From Odontocerum albicorne (lineage: Eukaryota > Arthropoda > Insecta > Trichoptera > Odontoceridae), in the NCBI GenBank assembly GCA_949825065.1, contig OX463838.1, positions 5,496,251 through 5,560,250 of the forward strand: a stretch of 64,000 nt of DNA. The letters run 5' to 3'. The stretch's first letter is position 1, and each line of letters opens with the position of its first letter. The notes under the pieces are model-generated. The model saw nothing but the letters and a program-made list of their open reading frames with translations. It did not search any database and was not told the origin of the DNA. A program made the translations under genes and the position numbers. Shown here piece by piece: positions 30,754 to 42,231 of the stretch.

Positions 30754-33533
30754 CATACTTTGTATCTCTGATCTCTCGTTGGACAAGGTTTTTATTTATA
30801 ATTTGTTTTGTGTGTTTTAAATAATAATTTATTTTCAGAAAAGTGTTTTTATATGTATTTTTTTGTGTACGACCGTTTGTTTTCTCTATTTTGTAACCAC
30901 GTGTTTGCATCATTTGTTTTTACTGCCATTGTTTTTTTTGTTGTTCTCCCGCGTTTGTTTTCGCTGTTCGCGACCACATGGTCTTCCTTGTGCCCATGTG
31001 CTACGGGCTCCGAGTTGGTAAGGAGCCGTTTTCGAGTTTTTTCATTATTTGAATTGTGAATAGAATTTTACTTTATCGTGAGAAGAAAAAGAATAGATTT
31101 TCTAGCTAACGTTCGCTAAAATATTTCGTTGTCAAGAGAATGGTGTTCTGATTTATTTGAGACCAATCTCATATTAAGAGAGTTCGTGGGTAGGCAAAGC
31201 GCACGAAACGCCTATCTTTCGTGAAATAGTTCGCTGTTCAGTTGGCCCAGTCTTTCGGGTTTTCTGCAAGGATTAATCATTTCTTGGTGCTCGGTTTGTC
31301 GAAATATGGAGAATTTCAACGGTTTAATATTACAAAGAAGTGGAAGTTTCGCTTAAGTTAGATTCCTCTTTTACTTAAAAAGATTCCGTTGGAGCAAGTT
31401 ATTTTTGGTTTCGATCTTGGTTCAATGGCCGAATCATGCATTGAATAGTTTCTTCTGTAATGGATCTATAAACGGTATAATTGTTTATAGAGATTGAATT
31501 ACATTTTGGTCTATAGTCGTTTGTTGTTAAAATGGAGCTTTGGTCAGCCTCGTCCCTCGCGGTTGATTGTAAACACGATGTAGGAAGTTGTTGTTTGTAA
31601 ATTTGAACTGCGTTGCTAGGAGAAATCTTGTTGGTTTAACAGAACGATCGAGTTAGAAGTGTTGTTTTTGTTATCAAGGTCTTGATTTGCTTCGGTTGGG
31701 CTTTTTGTCCTATTGTTTTATTGTTGCAATGTATCCAATTAAGGCCGAGGGAAGATCTCTTCATTCTGCTCCCCTGTTTTCAAGAAAAAAAGTGCGCGGT
31801 CAGAGAATTGTAAATAGGACTAGTGTGGTATTTCGTGGATAGTCAGGCTTAAAAAGAACTAAATTCCACGTGGATTAAGCTCCAGTTCATCTTTGAAAGG
31901 AGATGGGCTGGGCAAAGTGTTATGTGCGCCCTACTTTCGTAAGAAATATTCCAATCGCGTAAATGATCCAGTTTACGAATTTTGTTTAGGAGTAAATAAT
32001 AATTAATATCTCAGTGGTCAGTTTAGTGATTTTTGCGAATTGTGGTAGATTGAAAAGGAGATAAAGGATAGGAGTTCAATGTTTAGAAAATTTAAATTAT
32101 GGAATGGTCGTGCGTAATGGACGGACGCCATTTTGTTTTGCGGCTGGAAATACTGTCCGATGTTTTTCTTTGAGGAAATAGATTCGCATGGTATCGTGTT
32201 TTGAAACAGATTAAATAATACAGGAAGTGCGTGGTCATTGAATGACGACAAGTGTTTTGAAATCATAGAATATTCCAGTTGAATAAGAATTGGTTCCTGG
32301 CTAATTGAGAGCAATCTCACCTGGAAAGAAGGTAACTTCCGTAAATAATGTTTCAATCGCGCTAGAGACCCGGTTTACGGATTTTGTTTAGGACTAAGTA
32401 ATAGTTAAAATCGCAGTGTTCGGTTTGGTAATTTTCAAAGTCAAAGGCAAAAGGACGAATTGCGTCGTAATTACGGATAGTTTATTTTGATAACGGTGTA
32501 GCAGGTCAGGCAGTAAATATTGTGAAAAAGAAAAAGAGTGGGAACTAGAAGAAGGCTCTAGATGTGAATAGTATTGCGTCATAGTTATAATTTTTTTTTT
32601 TCTCGTGATAGCAGTGGCTGTTATTAAACAATATGTTGGAATAGAGAGAACTGGAATTAAGTTCCAGAAGGGTTCTTATAATAGGATATTGCGAATTATT
32701 ACGCGGAGCTACTGTTGTTATGGCGAGTTTGTGTAGAAAGTATTGCGTCATAATTGTTGTCGTTCGGTAATATTGGCTGTTCTTGTTGACACGGGGATTG
32801 TTAGAAAGGGCTGTTGTATCTTATTGATAATCAGTCAGTCAATGCTGAGTTTTCTTACATGCGCTGTTTTTAAACACTGAATGGAATTACGTTTTAGATA
32901 AATTCATTTGTTCTCGTATCAATGTCTTTTGATAGAGAAGTTTGTTATCTGGTCTGAATTGAATTTCGGTTGGTTAGATTCCTTTGTTTCTGACAATACA
33001 TCTGGATAACACGGTTGGTTTCGAAATTCGAATAGAATTTCGTTTTGGAATAGATTCTTTTGTTTTGTGTCGGTGCATTGGGTACAAAGAAGATGGCTTG
33101 TTTATCCTGGAAGTAGAAGTAAATAGACTTCCTTCAACTAGCCATAGTTCCTGTGAGATGCAACATTAACCTTCTCAGAATTAAGGTTAAAAAGGTAGTG
33201 ATTGTCATGTAATCTATAGGGTTTTCCTAGAAGGGTATGGGTCGGAAGACTTTAGGATAAATTGCAGACTAGACAGGCTTATGTATAGAAACAGTTGAGT
33301 CCCTTACAGAATATATTCCAAGAATAGAGAATTTAAAATCATTATTTAGAGCCACCCTTGTCAGATAACGAATTATCACGGGTGTAAGAAGTGATAGCAT
33401 AAAGATGGCGCAGAGATTGTCTGTTTCCAGTCGTGATTAGTTGAGGATTTGTGAAAACTCTGCTCAGTTTTCGAGCTAATAATTAAGGAAGATAAAAGAT
33501 CTCGCCTCGTTTCCTTTTACGTAAGAGCGTGGC
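30754..33533 (+). other. Non-coding leader of the LTR element
   Basis: No gag-like frame or zinc knuckle is present. Related segments recur, for example 31925-32020 and 32330-32430 (shared TTTTGTTTAGGA after CAATCGCG), and TATTGCGTCATA at 32571 and 32742. The region is GT-rich on the plus strand, unlike the surrounding genome. The 112-codon minus frame at 32018-32356 is taken to be fortuitous. Confidence 0.55.
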
Positions 33534-34475
33534 CGGGGTCAGTACCAATTTGTGGTCACCCCATTTGGTCTAAAAAATATTCCTGCCGAAATGCAGAGGC
33601 TAATGGATAAACTGTTTGCCGATCAGGGCGATCATGTATTTTGCTACCTAGATGACATCTTAATCTGCAGCGCAGATTTCGATTCACACATCGCCACCTT
33701 ACGTTTGGTGTTGCGCCGGTTGAAGGAGTCCAATCTTACTATAAAATTGGCCAAGTCGGAATTTTGCAAGTCAAGCCTTAGGTACTTGGGACATATAGTG
33801 GACCGCGAAGGGTTGAGAACGGACCCTGAAAAGATTAAGGTGATGAAGGAATTCAGAGGATTCCTGGAATCCTATGGGATACGAGACCTCTTTTACAACG
33901 CGTATTATCACCCGCAAAACAATACCAGCGAGAGATTTAATTCTTCAATTCTGACGTGTCTATCCATTTTGGTACAGGACAATCAACGAGATTGGTGCGA
34001 ATTCTTAGGGAAGATCTGTTCCTGTTTAAACAATACTGTGAGCATAGCCACCGGTAGCACCCCTTTTTATCTGTTTCACGGATTCCATCCGGTTCCCCAT
34101 GCTTCGTTCCACGACCAACTGGATTCGAATCAGATTGTCTCTTCCACGAGATCTCCTAATTATCTCCAAGGGCTAAATAGAATGGAAAAATTGTACGAGA
34201 CCGTCACTGCTAAACTATTGACTGGGTTTAAGCGTAGCGCAGCTAGGTATAACCTACGCCGTAGAGAGAGACGTCTGTCCGTTGGACAGGTGGTATGGAG
34301 GAAGTCCTTTAAGCAGTCAAATGCAGGTCGTTACTTCAGCGCCAAGTTGGCACCGAGATTTATAAAGAGTATAGTTAGCAAGAAAATCTCCAATTCGGTT
34401 TACGAGCTGTCGGAGCTTAGTGGAAAAGTGGTAGGGAGATATCACGTGAAGGACATTGCAAAGGTTGACCAATGA
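33534..34475 (+). pseudogene. Fused remnant of Ty3/gypsy reverse transcriptase and integrase
   Basis: The frame is open from about 33534 to TGA at 34473-34475. It begins QYQFVVTPFGLKNIPAEMQR, then YLDDILICSADFDSHI with the two catalytic aspartates of RT, then YLGHIVDREGLRTDPEKIKV. At about 33852 it switches without loss of frame to SYGIRDLFYNAYYHPQNNTS and ERFN, the end of the integrase core including its third catalytic residue (Glu), and then to the integrase C-terminus (VGQVVWRKS...AKLAPRFI...YHVKDIAKV). RT N-terminal motifs, RNase H, the zinc-binding domain and the first two integrase aspartates are missing. The 307-residue protein counted from the GTG at 33552 cannot be an active enzyme. 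Confidence 0.85.
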
Positions 34476-36333
34476 TAGTCTCGCGATCGAGTGACCGACA
34501 GAGGAGTATAGCACTCCATGTCATAAAGCTAAGTGAGAATTAGTCCGGATTCTCGTAGTCGAGGCACATAAGAGGAGCATGGCCAAGTGTTAAATAGAGT
34601 ATAGCCCCTTTGTTGTTGCAATAACGATAGAGTCATTTGTGTATTTTCTCCTTAGAAGCTAAAGAGCGTGGTCGAGTGACCAATATTTGAGTATAGAACT
34701 GTTTCTCGTCGTAATAGGGAGATCGTAGTCGAGTATTCTCTCTTTAGAAACTAGAAAGCGTGACCTGGAGTCAAATTATTAAATATATCATTCTTGTCTT
34801 GTAAGAAGGAAGGAATACAGGGGTTATTCTCTTATAAGAATACGGCTGAAGTTTAGTAGCTGCATAAATATTATATAAATTGACTATTGAATACAGTATA
34901 GCTTAGAATAGACCTTATGCGGTGAGTCCGTCGTCACACGATAAGGACGCGAACATATGATATGGGTCCGGTCCTGAGCACAGCTTCTGTGCCCGGGTGG
35001 ATTATAGATAAGCTAGTAGTTGACAGTGTAGTGATGGGTTCGTCAGCGCCTAATTGGGAGTCATTCATGGTTAGGAAAATGGTTCTTAAAATAATTAAAT
35101 TAAATATTTTGTTATAATACCTTGAAGGTATACACTGTCGATTCCTTGGTGAATGTCAGTTTAGTATGTCAAGTGACGTCACCGGTGCGAATTTATTATT
35201 GCACAAGGGTGAATGAATAAGTGGGCTGGCCGTGGGCAATCTCGTATGGATTCATTTCCATATGTTTTATGTATGGGCTGGTATTCCACCCGGTGACTTA
35301 ACCAAAGAATACCTGGCGTTCAATGAACCTAAGCCTGGACCACGAGTGGCGGAATGCTGAGAGCCTAGAGTAGGATTATATGTATCTCAACGAAGGACTT
35401 AGGTCCTTCTGAAGTAAGAATTCATGTAATACATAGATGATTAGTACCGTTTGTAGAAGGTACACGTATTACATTCAGGATCAAATTGCTCTTGTGTAAT
35501 GCGAGCTTAGGTATTGGGTTACCTAACAGCTGTTGTGGGTTATTTAGTGGTAATTGTTACCTTCTCATTAGATTCCCTATCGAATTATTGGCTGCAGAAG
35601 TTAGGGCATTAAGTGAAGAAATTCTTGGAAGTCTTCAGAATTTCGTATTAGGGAAGGATTGTCTTCCTAATTGTTGTCTTATCTGATAAGAATTCGTGAT
35701 GTATTCCGAACTTCTTGACGGAGAGGTGTACCCTTCCCCCGGGAGTAGCGTTCCAAAGATTGTACTGAGGATTCAGTAGAGTATCCATCGTGGATAATTG
35801 CTTTGCACAAATGCTATCGCTGGACGGTGGTCCGCAAGTTTAATAGCAGTAGAATTGTTCAGTAGTGCTATGGAGTAGGTGTTGCTTTCCACCGAGTTGA
35901 ATTTTGGAAAAGATTGTACAGATGGTACAGTGGAGTATCCGTTTCGGATAGTTGCACGTAGCAAGTGTTAGTTATTGGACGGGGTTCCATGATGATAATA
36001 ACCGCTGATGTGTTCGGAATTTCTTGTTAGAGAGGTGTAGCATTCCACGGTGTTGAAGGGCTATAGTATTGAAGTAAGTCATCTTGTTGACGAATTGGCT
36101 CCTGTTGAGTGTGGAGTATATAATTTGAAATAAAAATGATTAATTTTTTTTGTTGTTGTGTAAAATATTATAATATATTTTGTTCTGTCAAAGCACTCAC
36201 CGAGTACGGGGTCGCATGGTAGTCTGTTAGGCAGCGCGATGAAAGGTTTATGGGAAATGTGGAGGTTGTAGTGGTGCTGCTGGGAGGAATAAGGATAAGA
36301 GTATGGTGCGTTCTCGAATGAACTTTGACAGAA

Positions 36334-36550
36334 TTTATGTAACTGTTACGGTAATTGCCGTTCTATTTTTGTTTTGTTTTGAACTTGTACCGATTTTATG
36401 TAACTGTTACGGTAATTGCCGTTCTATTTTTGTTTTGTTTTGAACTTGTGCCAAATTTATGTAACTGTTACGGTAATTGCCGTTCTATTTTTGTTTGTTT
36501 TGAACTTGTACCGATTTTATGTAACTGTTACGGTGATTACCGTTGTTATT
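36334..36550 (+). repeat. 61-bp tandem repeat, about 3.5 copies, inside the LTR element
   Basis: TTTATGTAACTGTTACGGTA recurs at 36334, 36395, 36456 and 36516, with CCGTTCTATTTTTGTTTTGT between. Confidence 0.9.
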
Positions 36551-37226
36551 GTTTGCTCTGTTTTGAGTTTTGGGATAAGAGCTCTGGTTACTGTAGTGTT
36601 GGCAGCATGCGTCATGACTGGGGGCTGCGTTTCTTGGATAGTTAAATCTCGAAACGAACCCGTGCCCTTGTGGTCGGACGTATGGTGGGTCTCGCTCGGT
36701 AAATTGAATTCCCAGTTTTTGTTGTTTATCATTGTCTCCTTACTTTGGCTCGGTGTGAATCACCGAGAGGCCCTGGGCAGCCTTAAGAGTCCGGGTTGGG
36801 GGAAGCTAGCCTCCCAACCGATAAAGGTTTTGAAGATGGCCTGAGAATACATCTGGGATGGATTGCTGTGTGTCTCCATCACGGGCCTCATGAACCCAAA
36901 TTAGCGATTGCGATTACAGATGTGTTCTGTCATGCACATGTTTCGGGCTAGGGTAGCTTCGGTTCGGGAGGGTCGCGTGTCTGTCGCTCGGATCCTAGAT
37001 GACCAAAGTTGTGTAAGTGGTATCACGTGATTCTTGGCTCTGTTCTGAGGGTCCGTAGACGCGTCCTGCTGTCAGCCGGGGCTACTTGCCAATTTTCTAT
37101 CATGTTTTGTGTTTTTTTTTTTAAGGAACTAAGGCTCCATCTATACAGTTACCATTCTGTGTGGTGGTGAATTGTTACTGCAACGGTTGTCCAGACCTTG
37201 GAGTCTGAGGAAACCCAAGTTATGTG

Positions 37227-37490
37227 TAAAGTTCTGTCTGAACTTAAGGAGATATAAGTCCTCGAAAATGGTTCGGTGTGAACCATAGGATATTTGTTAT
37301 TCAATGTATAAAGTTCTGTCTGAACTTAAGGAGATATAAGTCCTCGAAAATGGTTCGGTGGGAACCATAGGATATTTGTTATTCAATGTATAAAGTTCTG
37401 TCTGAACTTAAGGAGTTACAAGTCCTCGAAAGTGGCTCTGTGTGAACCATAGGATATTTGTAATTTGACGTATAAGGTTCTGTGTGAACC
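37227..37490 (+). repeat. 82-bp tandem repeat, about 3.2 copies, inside the LTR element
   Basis: TAAAGTTCTGTCTGAACTTA starts at 37227, 37309 and 37391, and a changed version at 37473. The first two units are nearly identical. Confidence 0.9.
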
Positions 37491-37786
37491 TCTTGAAATT
37501 TTTAAATGATAGATATTGGCAATTGCGAAATTTATTGTTATCATTATTGTTATCACTACGCCCGGTAGTGGCCGGAAGTTTGGACCGTCTTGTGCTGTGT
37601 GCCAGGGGCGGTCGTATTGTGGAAAGCGCCCGTAATATGGGGCTGCTTTAAAATTTATCGGTTCCCGACTGTGCAGTATAGGGAAGGGCGAGGAAAAGAA
37701 TGTGTTGTAAAGTGTTGTCTTTGGTGTGTCAAGGGAAGTGGGATTCTAATTTTGTGTTGAGCCATGTGGGTGGTTGGTTGGATGAA

Positions 37787-37921
37787 ATCCACATTGAAAG
37801 GGGAGAATTTCAGGAATCACCATTGAAGATAATCCACATTGAAAGGGGAGCATTTCAGGAATCACCTTTGAAGATAATCCACATTGGAAGGGGAGAATTT
37901 CAGGAATCACCTTTGAAGAGC
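37787..37921 (+). repeat. 45-bp tandem repeat, three copies, inside the LTR element
   Basis: ATCCACATTGAAAGGGGAGA starts at 37787, 37832 and 37877. Because 45 is divisible by three, the frame at 37700-38014 shows a 15-residue repeat (IHIERGEFQESPLKI), but the flanking sequence gives no support for a real protein. Confidence 0.88.
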
Positions 37922-38590
37922 AGCTGGTTCATAGGTTGGCCCGTGACCTACAGTGAACCCACTAAAGTCAGCCTTTGGGAGAAGACTGCAGATTTGTTTT
38001 ATTATTTTGGTTAAGCTGTGTCCATTTCTCAGAATATTGTAATGAGAGAATGGCTTAACTGATTTGTTTCCCTCTTGGTCAACATTTGATTGTTAGTTGA
38101 CCTTGCAGTTTAATATTTTATTAATTATATTACCAGATTGTATAGTATTATTTTAATTTCTTTGTTGTGTGATTTGATTTTATTAATATTGTATCGATTT
38201 CCTGTAAACTTGTACCATTGTGCATTGTTTTGTTTTGTATCAATTCCTGTAATCTTATACCATTGTGTATTGTTTTTTTTTTTGTGTAAGGGGTTGGGAA
38301 GGATTGTTTCCCACTCCTGTGTAACCGGCTATGTGTTGAAGTTAAATTGTTTAGGAGCCTAGTCAAGGAAAAGGTTTACGTGGTTTCATTCCTCGTGGTC
38401 GGTCTTACACCAATTAAGACTACACCTATGGCAAATGCTGACTAGAGATGAATCGGCCACGAAACCGTATCCGGTGAGGGGTACATACACCCCTCGCTCC
38501 TTAGAAACATCCCTCGGACTGATGCGTCTGTGATATACGGAGGATAATTTTTTTTTTTTGTTTGTTTTTTTTTTGTTCTTTCAATAACTT

Positions 38591-38599
38591 AGGGTGGGG
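38591..38599 (+). promoter_or_regulatory. Polypurine tract of the LTR element
   Basis: AGGGTGGGG lies immediately upstream of the 3' LTR, the expected place and near-expected composition for the plus-strand primer (one T). Confidence 0.7.
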
Positions 38600-39454
38600 T
38601 GTTAGGACTATATTTGTTAAATTGCATACTTCACGTCCTCGAAATTGTTAATTCGCGACATATCATAATTTATGAAACTTGTGGTGTCGAGACCATGTGT
38701 TTGCCTTGAAAACAGGAAGATTAAAATATTATGAAATACTTGAATATTTTAAAATACTAAAGACAATAAAATAAGGGTAGCTACCCTTGCAGTCAGGTAC
38801 ATTTTTATTCAATGACAACTTTGTCACGTACGATCTTGGTCGAGGTTGGCATCACTGTCGCTTCGCATTTCCTCGCCAGGGGGAACCTGGCGTTCGCAAG
38901 CTCCTCCCTATTCCGTGCAGATCGTGGTGAGATTCAGACGTAAGTCCGACACTGCTCTTCCTCATATATCACAGAACTCCAGAACGCCATCTTGATTACG
39001 GGTGAATATTATTCCTCCTATTTTTAATGTGAATTTCGTCCGCACATTTTAACCATCGCTCAACTTTAATTCTAAATTGTTATTGGAATCTCCCTTGCTA
39101 AATACAACACATTTTTATTTCCTTGCCAATTTTAAACTTTTTTCTTGACATTCGTCAAGTTTTTTTATATATTTTTTTCTTTTTTCTTTTTTTTTACAAT
39201 ATAATAAACTGCTTCATTACAAATTGTTCTTGTTTAATTGTGTCGCCTGTCCCTGCGAGAGTTGAAAGAGACTTATTCAGAGTTAAGAGAACCCAACATA
39301 CCCCAGAGACCTAAAGAGTACTTGTCTCGTTAAGAAGCCGACTGACCTGTCCGGGCCTGTCACCTTGGTAAGATTGATATTTGGAGAATTGATTTATGTA
39401 ATCAATTGTGTACATATAATTGTTGTTTCTTAAATTTAGCAAAAAGGCGTGACA
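38600..39454 (+). repeat. 3' LTR
   Basis: Same 855-bp length and same TGTTAGG...GTGACA borders as the 5' LTR, with two substitutions by eye. It is followed by ATGG, the duplicated target. Confidence 0.93.
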
Positions 39455-39981
39455 ATGGCAAATCTTATGAATTCCTAATTAATGAAGAGTAGCTGGCTCT
39501 TAAAGAGTTCATTCAACTCTTTGATATACTCGTATATAGGTTGCACCACGGTTCATAAATAAGGCAACGATCTCCATAGTCTAGTAGCTAAGACACTACT
39601 TCTATCCGGGCCTTTCAGACACAATTTCTGATGGCACCTAAAACAATATATATGGTACTACTACTAAGCTGGTGATTTTTTGGGTTTGATAACAATACTA
39701 GTGCACGCTAAACGTGTGGGTGTGTTGTTGGCTCTTCATGAGTGGGGTGGTACAGAGAATACGTGCGATGGTAAACCGCAAGATCCGAACCTACTATAGT
39801 GATTCTACGAGTCAGTCCGAAGACTCGATTAATGGGGTTAAATACAATATTGTTTCCCGGCAACGACATCCAACCTACCTGCATCATTAATTTCGATTTG
39901 TTTAAAGATTAACTATATAAGGCATATGATAGAAGCCACCTTCATACCATACTCCGTAGAAAAACACAGTTTTCATTCAAT
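39455..39981. other. Unassigned, with a weak tRNA-like start at 39568-39610
   Basis: ACGATCTCCATAGTCTAGTA followed by GCTAAGACAC resembles the box A region of the tRNA-like sequences at 7.2 and 7.4 kb, here on the plus strand. No box B is seen. GAGTC and GACTC near 39815 form a short hairpin. A diverged SINE is possible. Confidence 0.3.
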
Positions 39982-40310
39982 TTGATTTCAAAAAAGGTTG
40001 AAAAGAGTCAAATAAAAGCTGTAGTAATGAAAAAGTATGACAAAATACGAGATAAAGTGGTAAGGGGTGAAAATAAACCTAAGAATGATGTGTTTAGAAA
40101 AATAGAAAGCACTCTGAGATGGTTTACGCACATGATACGAATGAATAAAAAAAGGTTAACATACAATTCAAACGTAAGTGAAATGCGCAGAAGAAGAAGA
40201 CCACGCCAATGAAGATCGAATGAATGATATTTTGAAAGTAGGAAATGTTAAAAATAAGTGAAATCATAGGAGCTGTATGAGAAAGTGTTAAGATGCAAAA
40301 GAGGTGAGCT
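39982..40310 (+). pseudogene. Decayed LINE reverse transcriptase tail (relic 5)
   Basis: The frame 39982-40212 gives VMKKYDKIRDKVVRGENKPK followed by STLRWFTHMIRMNKKRLTYN and EMRRRRRPRQ before a stop. At 40255-40310 the last block is again traceable. Same lineage as relic 1, again on the plus strand. Confidence 0.65.
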
Positions 40311-40394
40311 TTATGTGTAGAGAGCTATATGTGAATAAGAAAAGCTGGTGCTCTGTCCTCCCTCCTTATCCCAGCAGGTAAACGTCATGATGGT

Positions 40395-40905
40395 ATTTAT
40401 TTTTTATGTAATACTATATGATTGCAAATGCAATTTGGCAGACTTATTTCCAGATGGCAATCTCTTCCAACCAACCAGACAAAAGTAAAATAAGCAAATT
40501 ACGTGGTTGCATAAATCATTCAAATGACTATCCATCCCAACGAAATCCATAAACACATACGTGAGCATATACAAAGAAGGACAAGCACTCGAATATTATT
40601 TTTCATGTGAAAGGGGAGATATCATCAATCAAAATTGTGGGAAGGGATGGTGGAGAGGAAAGGAAAAGAAAAATCAGGAAGGAAACACGTTATTTTACTG
40701 ACTAGAAATTAAGAATTTTTCAGTTGCTTCTTAAAGCATGCCAAGGACAGAGCGAGTCTTATATTGGTTTGTAACTGATTCCAGAGGGTAACTCTGTATG
40801 TACATATGATTTCAGATGAATTTTTTTCTTGTTTTTTCTGACTTTCTAATGATTGAGAATCAATGATTTTTTTTCTCGTACTCATATTATTCCCCTCTGG
40901 CACCT
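40395..40905 (-). repeat. Interspersed repeat, probably LINE or SINE 3' region, copy 1
   Basis: Matches 49935-50340 through CCAACCAGACAA, GGTTGCAT, CATTCAAATGACTA, CACATACGTGAGCATATAC, GGGATGGTGGAGAGGAAAGG and TTATTTTACTGACTAGAAAT. The better copy starts with TTTATTTATTT, i.e. an AAAT-type tail on the minus strand, hence the strand given. No protein is recognised. Confidence 0.6.
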
Positions 40906-41389
40906 TCTCAAATATTTAGCAATAAGAAGCAGTTACTGTAGAAAGGTCAAAAAAGAAAAGAAAAAAAAAACAAATAATCTTTTTTTGAGTAAACGAAGCG
41001 TTTCCAGCTAATGTCAAGTAAAAAAGTTTCTCTAATATCGAATTTGGAGAAAAAAGATAAAACTTATTAGATTTATTACGTTTGAAGCTGTTAAAAGAGG
41101 GTCACCTACCTTTATCAAAATATATATGAAAAGAAAACACTTAGTGCTTCCGCAAAAATCCTTATAATCAAAATGGTTTTAACGTTTTATTTTGACAAGA
41201 GCTGAGTAGTTGTACTTACGAGTAAGGTGTTTTTGAAATGTGTATTTTTACGCCATTTTTATTCTCTTTTGTATATGTATAAGCCATTATAGTTATGTTT
41301 CATACCAATTTAAAAAAAAAAACACATTTAAAAAATGCTTTATAAATTAGTGCACTTATAAGAATATATTGAATTGCAATTTATGACAG
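40906..41389. other. Unassigned AT-rich sequence
   Basis: A-rich runs near 40949-40972 and no recognisable feature. Confidence 0.4.
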
Positions 41390-41647
41390 AATGCGGAATA
41401 AAGTTATTTGAAAATAATGTGGCTCGTATGTTGAATAAGAAAAGTAAGAGCTTTCGAAAGCATGTAGAACGAATGCATAGAAAAAGCTCTGCAATTATAT
41501 ATAGTGCAAACTTAAGTAGAGGAAGAACATAGATTGAGTGGGATCAAGTGAATGATATTTTGAAAAAATTAAACGTTGAAAATCAGATAAATTGGAGTAA
41601 TTGTGTGAGAAGATGTATGGATACAGAAGAAACAAAGGATGTATGTT
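41390..41647 (+). pseudogene. Decayed LINE reverse transcriptase tail (relic 6)
   Basis: Plus-strand blocks SFRKHVERMHRKS, then SRGRT and IEWDQVNDILKKLNVENQIN, then NCVRRCMDTEETKDVC follow the family order. The last block is the best preserved example of the conserved end. The next miniature element begins immediately after it. Confidence 0.65.
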
Positions 41648-42231
41648 GATCTTTCCCTTTCTGTGCTAAAAAAATCCGCCCGTTCCGATGCTGTGTATTC
41701 AAAACACATGTAAAAATGAGTGATTTAAAATCGGAAAAATACGAATACCCATAGCCAATCGCTTAAATTAATTAAATTTGAAGATAAAAGTATTATTAAT
41801 TTAAATTTAATTGCTGAAAACATGAAAAAACATTGGATGACGTTCACAAAACGGGTGAAGCGACCACCTCAAACGAAAGCCCGATGGTTACTGAGCGAGT
41901 GAAATGAGATTTTATTTCTTGCGTTCCCATATACCGAAGTAGTGTGAGATTGCGACGTGAATAGCGCCGCTTCCTCACCCGTAATGTTTTTTTAGAATGA
42001 ATATACCTACGTCACACACTGGCACACGTTTGATTGTATTGGTGAATTTATTCCCGATTTCCACAAAATATCTCAGATGTGGCCGATAATTGCTAATTAT
42101 TATTATTTTTTTTTTCATTCAATGCGTAAATGTATTACGGAGGAACACCTAAAATCTGGAACCAGTATTTATTATATTTATAGTGATATTAAAGTTTTTA
42201 GAAGCAATGTGTACTTGTTACACATCACATG
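41648..42231 (-). mobile_element. TTAA-flanked piggyBac-like miniature element, copy K
   Basis: The left end reads GATC (TTAA expected) then TTTCCCTTTCTGTGC. The copy follows the reverse order of landmarks to TTGTTACACATCACA at about 42230, where the terminal CAGGGAAGG is lost. TTAA flanks are not preserved. Confidence 0.75.

Larger units (their letters stand above)
34476..38590 (+). other. Long non-coding 3' part of the LTR element
   Basis: No env or other recognisable gene is present. Diverged internal duplications occur (GAGCGTGGTCGAGTGACC-like text near 34470, 34570 and 34665; AGTATCC...GGATA...TTGCAC near 35780 and 35930), plus the clear tandem blocks listed separately. The 142-codon frame at 36416-36844 is hydrophobic but begins within a tandem repeat and looks like nothing I know. 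Confidence 0.55.
29877..39454 (+). mobile_element. Full-length non-autonomous Ty3/gypsy-type LTR retrotransposon
   Basis: Two 855-bp LTRs enclose 7,868 bp. The flanks carry ATGG at 29873-29876 and 39455-39458, a four-base target duplication. A primer-binding-like sequence follows the 5' LTR and a purine tract precedes the 3' LTR. The only recognisable coding part is a fused RT-integrase segment at 33534-34475. No gag, protease, RNase H, complete integrase or env is visible. About 2.8 kb upstream and 4.1 kb downstream of pol are non-coding and full of small internal duplications. The element must therefore be mobilised by a relative. Near-identity of the LTRs shows recent insertion. Confidence 0.92.

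Noticed and set aside
32018..32356. 112-codon minus frame as an antisense gene in the LTR element
   Set aside because: It lies in the repetitive leader, shows no family resemblance, and the related duplicated segments do not keep the frame.
36416..36844. 142-codon hydrophobic plus frame in the LTR element as a possible envelope or membrane protein
   Set aside because: It begins inside a 61-bp tandem repeat whose length is not divisible by three, its hydrophobicity follows from T-rich DNA, and no envelope motif, signal peptide or cysteine pattern is recognisable.
37700..38014. 104-codon frame with a 15-residue repeat
   Set aside because: The protein repeat simply reflects a 45-bp DNA duplication, and the flanks lack any coding similarity.
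39800..39840. Hammerhead ribozyme near GAGTCAGTCCGAAGACTC
   Set aside because: There is a small hairpin (GAGTC/GACTC), but neither the CUGANGA nor the GAAA part of the core is in place.
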